Below the pieces are notes generated by a model, which was not told the DNA's origin, did not search any database, and saw only the letters and a program-made list of their open reading frames with translations. Positions 57,262-64,000 of a DNA stretch of 64,000 bases are shown here, piece after piece (the first letter of the stretch is position 1; every line of letters begins with the position of its first letter). A program made the translations under genes and the position numbers. This DNA is from Fomes fomentarius (Eukaryota; Basidiomycota; Agaricomycetes; Polyporales; Polyporaceae): NCBI GenBank assembly GCA_022606135.1, contig JABYQN010000003.1, positions 2,294,001 through 2,358,000 on the forward strand, written 5' to 3'.

Positions 57262-57275
57262 CAGGGCTCATAACC
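57262..57275 (-). promoter_or_regulatory. Copia-3 primer-binding site
   Basis: The plus strand CAGGGCTCATAACC is identical to the anticodon arm of initiator tRNA-Met, as in Copia-1. Confidence 0.75.
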
Positions 57276-57829
57276 TGATGAACTCTGAACCTGTAAGGCG
57301 AGGAGCGACTGTAAGTCACAACAGAGAGGGATCTTCAGTCAGTGAGCGAACGACTATATTGCATAGTGAAGTACCTGTAAGTCACAACAGAGAGGGACTA
57401 CAAGTACTAAGTTAGTAAGAAGTAGTAGAGCATATGTAGGTAAGAGACTTACTCTTCAGTCAGTGAGCGAACGACTGAAGAGCAGAGGTGAAGAAGGGAC
57501 TGCTTATATACATGAGGAACAAGTCCATGAGTCAGCGAATGAAGCAGTCACATGTAACCATAAGACGATGAGTCAGAGTCCGTATCGGCGTATGAGTCAG
57601 ATACAGTCATAGCATGAGTCAGACATAAGGTCTAGAAGAGTCCGGTGCAGTGTAGAACGCACTGGTACACACAGGAATGCACAGTAACCATATGGTCATG
57701 GGAAAGTACAGTAGAAAAACAAAGGAAACCATAAATGGTAAGTAGGAACACAGCCTATCTAATCATATGACCATAAACAAGTGTATACAACTCCGGTCCG
57801 AGCACAGCCGGTAATCCGGAAGTTCAACA
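57276..57829 (-). repeat. Copia-3 5' LTR
   Basis: 554 bp, followed by the second TSD copy CTCCA. Confidence 0.95.
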
Positions 57830-57834
57830 CTCCA

Positions 57835-58428
57835 AAGCATGGCGATGAAGAAGCAGACACGCCGGAGTCTACCCCGTCCCTGTCGCCATCTTCGTTACCC
57901 CCTCTGGAGCGGCTCGACCTGCGGTCAGTTGAGGAGGTTGATGAGCAGGATACCGCTGTCATTGCAGCAGGAGATCCCTCACCACCACCGACACCACCGC
58001 CATCTGTGACCACACCACCTGACGACGGCATCCCACACTTGCGGCGGTATCAGATGATGCGCAGACTAGGCGACACACGGTTCCTCGTCGTCACCACGGA
58101 CAACGAGATCGTCTCTGTCACCGACCGAGGTTTTCTCTTCCCCTCAGAAGAGATGGAGTCAAGGTACCGGGAGTTATGGCCAGATGCAACGCCGCTGCAC
58201 GCACGACGAGCCGCACTTATCATAGACGACATGGTAGCTAGGCACACCAACCCTCTCGCACTGCGCCAAAACCTTCTCGCTCCCATCGCTACGATAATGC
58301 GTTACCGGAGTGCGATTGGAGTCTCGGAGGAAGAGGAGCGGTTTTGGGATGGGTGGGGTTACAACAGAGGAACAGATCACCGAAGCCTTACTAGCACTGA
58401 CTCCCGAATCTCTTGCATCGATGACTGA
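57835..58428 (+). CDS. Gypsy-1R ORF3, C-terminal part
   Basis: This continues in frame from 51386 across Copia-3 and its TSD. It encodes a Pro-rich linker, then a compact region (LRRYQMMRRLGDTRFLVVTT, DRGFLFPSEEMESRY, ARRAALIIDDMVARHT) and SEEEERFWDGWG. Together with the first part it is about 406 codons. The last ~30 codons are doubtful: an alternative frame ending at 58436-58438 gives EALLALTPESL-x-SMTDLS, which is also conserved in copy C and in Gypsy-1L. Confidence 0.65.
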   Translation, partial: KHGDEEADTPESTPSLSPSSLPPLERLDLRSVEEVDEQDTAVIAAGDPSPPPTPPPSVTTPPDDGIPHLRRYQMMRRLGDTRFLVVTTDNEIVSVTDRGFLFPSEEMESRYRELWPDATPLHARRAALIIDDMVARHTNPLALRQNLLAPIATIMRYRSAIGVSEEEERFWDGWGYNRGTDHRSLTSTDSRISCIDD

Positions 58429-58469
58429 CTTGTCGTAAACTGTATATCATAGGGTCGAGGACGTCCCTA

Positions 58470-58486
58470 CAGAAAAGGGGAGCTGA
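58470..58486 (+). promoter_or_regulatory. Gypsy-1 polypurine tract
   Basis: The purine run GAAAAGGGGAG, followed by CTGA, directly precedes the 3' LTR. It is where plus-strand cDNA synthesis would start. Related runs are seen in Gypsy-1L and copy C. Confidence 0.75.
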
Positions 58487-59014
58487 TGTTACAAGTTGAT
58501 AAGTATGCGATATTAGTGGTCAACTATGTAACTAGAATTATGGTACTCGATTTCTGTACTTTTACTTTTAGGATTCTCATGCCATAGGATTCTTCTGTTA
58601 TACGGTCATCCAGTAGTAGTCAGGACTACGGACTTAGTCAGCCAGACTGTGCAGACTACTTCTGATTAGTCACCTTGACTGTGCAGTCTGTCATTGCAAC
58701 TGTGCAGTTAGTCAGGTCGACTGCGCAGTTAGTCAGATCGACTGTGCAGCAGTAAGGACTTACTAATATGCAGTTTACTGCTAGATTTCCGCAGTCTCAT
58801 TACATGTATATAAGGGGAGGATGTCTCAGAGCAAACTCCCCAAGCTTTAGTCTCTTTGCGAATAACACAGGCTACACTCTAGCAAGTTATCACTCGCTCT
58901 CTCAGACTATCTTCAAGATCTCCTTCGTATAAGGATTGATCGGACTAGCAAGGTCATAAGGAACTAGGGTTACAACTCAAGTAGAACGTTTAATAGTCAC
59001 GCGAGAGCATAACA
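58487..59014 (+). repeat. Gypsy-1R 3' LTR
   Basis: 528 bp, about 3% different from the 5' LTR of the same element, followed by the TSD ACTGG. Confidence 0.95.
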
Positions 59015-59019
59015 ACTGG

Positions 59020-59291
59020 TCTTATATACTACTGGGGAATCAAACAGTGCCAAACAGTGATGGGAAGTGAGTCATGGGGAGTCACAAGGGTGCGGGAGTC
59101 AGAATGAATGAGAATGAGTCATGCGGGAAACTGAAGAGAAGGATCAAAACCGAGAAAAGGGTAAGGATAAAAGGGGAAGTGGGTAGCTACCAGAGTGACT
59201 GGGGTAACAAAGGGTGACAAAGTGTGACAGAATGGTGATGAAGTGATGAAAAAGAGGCACTGAAGGAGGCGCTGGTACTGCGTCCGTGACA
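59020..59291 (-). repeat. Gypsy-2 5' LTR, 5' portion
   Basis: These 272 bp complete the LTR interrupted by Gypsy-1R. The minus-strand start is TGTCACGGACG. Beyond it, 59292-59470 is unassigned sequence. Confidence 0.88.
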
Positions 59292-59470
59292 AGCACAATG
59301 CAGAAGTATGTATGTTATGGATAGTAGTGAGTTCTTGGTTTGAAATGATGTAAGTTGGATGCAAGACGTCTACAGTATCTACAGCTTCTACAGAGTCCTA
59401 TGAAGCACTTGCAGAGTGCTCCATCACCTCTGTAGCTGCCAGCATAGCCATATAGGAAATGCTTTTTCCT

Positions 59471-60265
59471 GATGGAAGCCTTACTCGCACTGACTCCTGA
59501 GTCTCTTTTGTCGATGACTGACTTGTCGTGAATTGTATATCATAGGGTTGAGGACGTCCCTACAGAAAGGGGGAGCTGATGTTACAATTTGATAAGTATG
59601 TGGTATTAGTGGTTAACTATGCAACTAGGATTATGGTATTCGATTTACTGTACTTTTACTTTTAGGGTTCTTCTGTTGTATGGTCATCCAGTAGTAGTCA
59701 GAACTATGGAAATAGTCAGCTAGACTGTGCACACTCCTTCTGATTAGTCAACTTGACTGTGCCACAAGGGGCAATGGTCCCATTCTGTTGTCCAGGACAT
59801 GGGCAGGAGATCGGTGAGGCACCTTACTTAGATATTCTTTGTTTTGAGGCCAATGCGCCCAGATATCTAAGGTGGCTCACCGATTTCCTGCGCATATCCC
59901 TCAGTCTGGGAAGGAGCCTTTGTCCATCGTGTGCAGTCTGTCATTGCGACTGTGCAGTTAGTCAGGTTGACTGTGCAGTTAGTCAGATCGACTGTGCAGC
60001 AGTAAGGACTTACTAATACCCATTTTACTGCTAGATTTCCGCAATCTCATTACATGTGTATAAGGGGAGGGTGTCTCAGAGCAAACTCCCCAAGCTTTAG
60101 TCTCTTTGCGAATAACACAGGCTACACTCTGGCAAAGTTATCACTCGCTCTCTCAGACTAACTTCAAGATCTCCTTCGTATAAGGATTGATCGGACTAGC
60201 AAGGTCATAAGGAACAAGGGTTACTTCTCAAGTAGAAAGTTTGATAGTCACACGAGAGCATAACA
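59471..60265 (+). mobile_element. Gypsy-1C: 3' end of a third Gypsy-1 copy
   Basis: The last codons of ORF3 (MEALLALTPESLLSMTDLS), the polypurine run GAAAGGGGGAG and a Gypsy-1 LTR (59580-60265) are present. The LTR contains a 168-bp foreign insert. Everything upstream is missing. The copy has diverged from Gypsy-1L and Gypsy-1R, mostly at third codon positions in the short coding part. Confidence 0.85.
59762..59929. mobile_element. 168-bp foldback insert in a Gypsy-1 LTR
   Basis: The insert is absent from the three other Gypsy-1 LTRs and is flanked by TGTG on both sides (59758-59761 and 59930-59933). Its halves are imperfect reverse complements around ATCGGTGAG and CACCTTA, so the whole can form a long hairpin. 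It has no coding capacity. A MITE or other foldback element is the simplest reading. Confidence 0.6.
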
Positions 60266-60880
60266 GACAATAGGAGGGGGGTAATGTCACGGACTCAGTA
60301 CCAGCGCCTCCTTCAGCACCTCTTTTTTGTCACTTTGTCACCATTTTGTCACACCTTGTCACCCTTTGTTACCCCAGTCGCTCCGGTAGCTACCCATTCC
60401 CCCTTTCATCCTTACTCTTTTCTTGGTTCTGACCCTCCCCTTCGGTTTCCCACATGACTCATTTTCATTCATTCTGACTCCCATACCCATATGACTCCCC
60501 ATGACTCACTTCCCATCACTGTTTGGCACTGTTTGATTCCCCAGTAGTATATAAGACCAGTTAGTGCCCTCCCTAGTCCCCATCTTGACCTCTTGGTCAC
60601 TGGGACTAGGTGAGTAGAATCCCCCCACCTGTATGTGTACTCTCTGTAGTAATAGATAACTTGGTTCACTGGGACTAGTCTGTCGCATCTTGCTTGAAGA
60701 CTAGCTGTCGACGATCTTGTGCCTTGGAGCCGGTCGTTGCTTTGTCCTCATTGAGTTCATCCCTCTCTCTCTTCCCCTTCCCCTCTACCATTCCCCCTCC
60801 ACCTTTTGGCACCTCGCCGCCTTGCCCTATCAATTGCTGCTGATCAGCGTCTAGGGGCTCTGCATCAAGTCGCCGTGACA
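60266..60880 (+). repeat. Lone Gypsy-2-type 3' LTR with polypurine run
   Basis: The run AGGAGGGGGG precedes an LTR at 60285-60880 (596 bp, TGTCAC...GTGACA). Only the 3' end of this Gypsy-2 copy remains. It carries a TATATAA box at 60548-60554 and the self-primer complement ATCTTGACCT at 60582-60591. Confidence 0.85.
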
Positions 60881-60889
60881 CAAACCAGC

Positions 60890-61377
60890 TGTTACAACCA
60901 GGCTCAGCGCCTGCTTCTGGCATCTTTCTTTCTCCCTCTTACCTCTCATGTTCTCTTCAAGCTCAACCTCTGTACATCCATTCTCACGGCGATTCAACAT
61001 CGTCATCACGCTTACCTCTTCTTGATGACTTGGTAGGAGTCATGCCTAGACCTGTACTTACTATGACTTGTGCTGACTTGTGTTGACTAGCGCTGACTCG
61101 CTCTGACTCATTATGACTCGTACCTCATGTATGTACTTATGACACAGGCAAACTCGAGGTGTTCCTCAGTTTGACCTCCTTTTCCAATCGAGGCTTTCTC
61201 CCCATTGAAACCCTCGACCCCTGCTTGACTTCTAACACAGTACTTGACTACACCTCTTTGGTGTATGTTCCCCAAGTAACTTGCACACTCAATCAATGTT
61301 CGAACCTTGACAACATTGTGACTCCTTAACTTGTGCATCTATGCACCTCCTAGACGCCCACAAGCCTCGGCGTAACA
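60890..61377 (+). repeat. Gypsy-3 5' LTR
   Basis: About 488 bp with ends TGTTAC...GTAACA. It is followed by TT and a PBS like those of the other Gypsies. The TATA region (TGTATGTACTTATG, near 61,129) is degenerate. A single copy means the limits rest on the terminal inverted repeat and the PBS. Confidence 0.6.
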
Positions 61378-61379
61378 TT

Positions 61380-61389
61380 AGGTCAAGCT
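61380..61389 (+). promoter_or_regulatory. Gypsy-3 self-primer PBS
   Basis: AGGTCAAGCT follows LTR + TT and can pair over 10 bases, with one G-U pair, with AGTTTGACCT at 61168-61177 in the LTR, about 35 bases downstream of the degenerate TATA box. Confidence 0.5.
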
Positions 61390-61399
61390 CTACAATCCT

Positions 61400-62231
61400 G
61401 CCAACTTCTTTAAGTTCAGGCAGCCACCCTGGATTACCCATCAGAACAAAGCTCTGATAGACCACCTACCCAGGCTCTTCTAGCAGACAGAGAACTCTTC
61501 ATCAGAAAGAGGGCTGTTGTCTGGAACAACAAACTAGGTTGGGTCTACACTCTTGATAAGGACGGCTACATTCAAGACAGAGTATTGCGAGTACCATGCA
61601 ATCAGTGGGCTACCGGAACACCTGAAAATCCTTCTACTGCATCAACTTCAGGAACCCCAATCATCAAACCACCAGATCCCCCACGCTCCCCCTCACCAGC
61701 TCCTGTGCACATTACCAACCCTGTAACCTCATGTCCACCAACACCAACCACACCTCCACCGACTACTCCGATCACAGCAATGGCAAGCACCGCAACTAAC
61801 CCCAGACCCTCGGAGCGGAAGATCCGTGCCCCAAGCAATTTCAATGGAGATTGTGCAGAAGTTAGTGGTTTCCTCAACAACTGCCAAACGTACCTATGGC
61901 TGAACAAAGATTCATACACCAACAATGAGGAAAAGATCATCTTCGTTCTCTCCTATATGGTTGGAGGATCAGCCGGGCCGTTCAACAAAGCGTTCACTAC
62001 AGCTGCCTTTGCAATCAATCCAACTACCAACCTGGAGAAAGGCTTCAGCACATGGGCACAATTCCTAACCGAGTTGAAGACTGCATTCACTCCCCTGAAC
62101 CCTGTTGACAATGCTATCACTCAAATGAAAGCATTGAAACAAAGTGGAACAGCAGATGACTATGTTGCAGCATTCAGACCCCTTGCCATTTGATCCACCA
62201 TCACAGATGTTGCAGTCCTGTCAGACTACTT
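61400..62231 (+). pseudogene. Gypsy-3 Gag, truncated
   Basis: The frame is open from about 61,430 (ADRELFIRKRAVVWNNKLGWVY) through a Pro-rich linker to a Ty3/Gypsy Gag core (APSNFNGDCAEVSGFLNNCQ, EKIIFVLSYMVGGSAGPF). A TGA at 62191-62193 replaces an expected Arg (LAI-R-STITD). Coding sequence stops at a tRNA-like segment near 62,236, so pol is absent. Confidence 0.75.
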
Positions 62232-62235
62232 CCTA

Positions 62236-62331
62236 GGGGTAGGCTGGTGTAGTGGGTAACCCAGCCCCCTGTGGTGGGTTCGAACAAATTGTGAGGTTGC
62301 GAGTTTGAATCCCCTTGCCCCTGTTGAACTT
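62236..62331 (+). ncRNA. Degenerate tRNA-like sequence (possible SINE head)
   Basis: The 96 nt have an A-box-like TGGTGTAGTGGGTAAC, a B-box-like GAGTTTGAATCC and complementary ends (GGGGTAG with TTGCCCC, two wobbles), with a strong GGCTGG/CCAGCC stem. The T-stem does not pair, so it is not a normal tRNA gene. It separates Gypsy-3 gag from a Copia LTR. Confidence 0.35.
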
Positions 62332-62876
62332 CCGGACTACCGGCTGTGCTCGGACCGGAGTTGTGTACACTTGTTTATGGTCATATGATTAGATAGGCTG
62401 TGTTCCTACTTACCATTTATGGTTTTCTTTGTTCTCCTACTGTACTTTCCCATGACCATATGGTTACTGTGCATTCCTGTGCGTACCAGTGCGTTCTACA
62501 CTGCACCGGACTCTTCTAGACCTTATGTCTGACTCATGCTATGACTGTATCTGACTCATACGCCGATACGGACTCTGACTCATTGTCTTATGGCTACATG
62601 TGACTGCTTTGTTTGCTGACTCATGGACTCATCCCTCATGTATATAAGCAGTCCCTTCCTTCGCCTCTGCTCTTCAGTCGTTCGCTCACTGACTGAAGAG
62701 TAAGTCTCTTACCTACATATGCTCTACTACTTCTTACTGACTTAGTACTTGTAATCCCTCTCTGTTGTGACTTACAGGTACTTCACTATGCAATATAGTC
62801 ATTCGCTGCCTGACTGAAGATCCCTCTCTGTTGTGACTTACAGTCACTCCTCGCCTTACAGGTTCAGATTTCATCA
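62332..62876 (+). repeat. Lone Copia-2-type LTR
   Basis: About 545 bp, TGTTGAAC...TTCATCA, closely related to Copia-2 and Copia-3 LTRs. The flanks (GCCCC and CTCAG) do not form a TSD, so it is a solo LTR in a rearranged setting or one end of a lost element. Confidence 0.88.
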
Positions 62877-63265
62877 CTCAGACCGTACCTTGTTCGTGTT
62901 TGAATGCTGACATCATGTAGAAACCAGAATGACAGGTGATAAGATGAACCAGATATGCACGAGACAGAATAACACAAGAGAAGAGGCGCCGAAGACCGAG
63001 TCTGCACACACTGCACACGAAACAACCTAACCAGACTTGCAGACATGATTCACCTATTTACGCATGCAGCGACGATTGATACGCTAATAGAGCTAGTAGA
63101 CACTTCAGGCATTCCGTCAATGCTTCCCTTGAGGCTCATGCACCGGAGATCCTTCCCTCTTCAAAGTGTTTGGTTCGAGTCGAGAAGACCCTGATCACGT
63201 AGGCATTTCCCTGGTACAACGTGTAAGTATTATCAAAACAAAAGCAATAGCGACATACAGGCTAC
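62877..63265. other. Host-like sequence, no call
   Basis: I see no retroelement sequence and no defensible gene here. It may contain the 3' exons or UTR of the minus-strand gene described next. Confidence 0.4.
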
Positions 63266-63463
63266 CTGCATGCCAGCGTGGTGGCGAGAGCACAATGGCA
63301 GTCTGTGAAGACTCGAACGGATCGAGGACAACGTCATGGCGATTAACGACTGAGCAGACATCCTCCATGTGCATCTCCAGTGCCTCGTATGCTAGTTCAA
63401 GCCGGGTTATCTTGGCCTTGAGAATATCGTTCTCAGATTCAAGAGAACTTGAATACGTGGATG
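63266..63463 (-). CDS. Coiled-coil exon of an unidentified host gene
   Basis: The exon is 198 bp (66 codons) between a TAATAG acceptor and a G|GTAGCC donor, without stops. It encodes SSSLESENDILKAKITRLEL and continues with a heptad pattern of a coiled coil, then a more polar end (DPFESSQTAIVLSPPRW). Flanking exons are likely on both sides, but the introns would be very short and I cannot assemble the gene. Function unknown. Confidence 0.42.
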
Positions 63464-64000
63464 CTATTAGAGTGAACAATCTATTCAGTACTGGAGTTCG
63501 CGTGCGCCGTCTAAGACTGCCTGTAGTACTCACAAGCCACACGCTCAACATCCTGTACTACATCTGTTTGTACAGTGACATCCCGCGTGATGACTCCTGT
63601 TTGAGAACTTAGCGACCGAGGGGAGCAACGACCAATGATGCTCACCTGGGGCATTACTATCTCTCCTACCTTGCTTCAAGATCAATTCATCGACATATTG
63701 TGACTCTGTTGTCTGAGAATCTAAGGCTCCACCTTCTACGAACAAAGCCCTGTACAGGACTGTTTCAGATGGAAGCTGAACAGGGTACGCCTATTAGTAA
63801 ATGCTCACCGTGTCTGGGCAGAACCAGTTCTTGTTGCCCGGGGCGGGTCTGAGATGAAACGTCGAGGCGGTGACCTTTGTAATTCCTGCGAAGGCTCATA
63901 CTCATCGTCGGAGAGGTGACGATGACCCCCTGACATAGCCTAGACGTTTTTAAGGAGACATTCTTGTACGCAGTGTCGCAGGCAGAGGCTGCCCAAAGTG
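63464..64000. other. Host-like sequence, partial minus-strand exons possible
   Basis: Minus-strand stretches near 63,680-63,790 and 63,545-63,650 look coding and might belong to the same gene as the coiled-coil exon, but the candidate introns (24-34 bp) are shorter than fungal introns normally are. No call is made. Confidence 0.3.

Larger units (their letters stand above)
51387..57829 (-). mobile_element. Copia-3: Ty1/Copia retrotransposon, near twin of Copia-2
   Basis: LTRs are 51387-51940 and 57276-57829 (554 bp each, one difference noticed), flanked by the target-site duplication CTCCA (51382-51386 and 57830-57834). PBS, leader and polypurine run match Copia-2. The polyprotein differs from Copia-2 at a small number of residues but has two one-base losses in G runs. 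It is a recent insertion in Gypsy-1R ORF3. Confidence 0.96.
43847..59014 (+). mobile_element. Gypsy-1R: Ty3/Gypsy chromovirus with nested Copia-3
   Basis: LTRs are 43847-44374 and 58487-59014, each 528 bp, flanked by the 5-bp target-site duplication ACTGG (43842-43846 and 59015-59019) in the Gypsy-2 LTR. The order is PBS, 5' frame, gag, pol, LINE remnant, chromodomain, ORF3 (split by Copia-3), polypurine run. The two LTRs differ at some 15 or more sites. It is a real integration, but its gag and pol carry stops and frameshifts. Confidence 0.95.

Noticed and set aside
50760..58428. ORF3 as an envelope gene
   Set aside because: It occupies the env position, but I see no signal peptide, membrane anchor or Cys-rich ectodomain.

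Overview
The window is fungal nuclear DNA, most likely from an agaricomycete basidiomycete. The signs are host genes cut by many 50-80 bp introns with GT...AG ends, a single-copy ergosterol gene (lanosterol synthase), basidiomycete-type 2OG-Fe(II) oxygenase and F-box-like genes, and a large nested block of Ty1/Copia, chromodomain Ty3/Gypsy and Tad-like LINE retroelements. There is no CRISPR array, operon or rRNA gene.

Layout: (1) About 1-12.4 kb is host sequence: a MITE-like inverted-repeat element (460-1009), a 2OG-Fe(II) oxygenase gene with an in-frame TGA (1193-2769), two tandem paralogous F-box-like genes (3659-4686 and 5302-6385), a complete nine-exon lanosterol synthase gene on the minus strand (7633-10747, 727 codons), and a poorly supported acidic gene (11636-12398). 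(2) 12.4-62.9 kb is almost entirely retroelements inserted into one another. Copia-1 (12399-18730, minus) is decayed. Gypsy-1L (18731-39877, minus) carries an intact-looking Copia-2 (19214-25661, plus, TSD TGCGG) and a Tad-like LINE (26958-33529, minus, 13-bp TSD). Gypsy-2 (39878-43846 plus 59020-59291, minus) is split by Gypsy-1R (43847-59014, plus, TSD ACTGG), which holds a LINE remnant and Copia-3 (51387-57829, minus, TSD CTCCA). Then come the 3' end of a third Gypsy-1 (with a 168-bp foldback insert in its LTR), a lone Gypsy-2 LTR, the 5' part of Gypsy-3, a tRNA-like sequence and a lone Copia-2-type LTR. (3) 62.9-64 kb returns to host-like sequence with one well-formed coiled-coil exon on the minus strand.

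Main points. Gypsy-1L and Gypsy-1R form a 6,667-bp inverted repeat, symmetric to the base about 41,862. Its arms match in every predicted ORF, while the 5' and 3' LTRs of Gypsy-1R differ by about 3%, so the arms were copied or homogenised after integration. Gypsy-1 carries an extra ~400-residue reading frame (ORF3) between the chromodomain and the 3' LTR. Elements from both the Copia and the Gypsy superfamily carry a similar N-terminal Cys/His module (C-x4-H ... C-x4-C-P). All three Gypsy families have a primer-binding site complementary to the predicted 5' end of their own transcript (Tf1-type self-priming), whereas the Copias match the anticodon arm of initiator tRNA-Met (half-tRNA priming). 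The Copia families share a ~300-nt leader far better conserved than their LTRs. Premature stops are almost all TGA at former Arg (CGA) positions, which fits CpG deamination.
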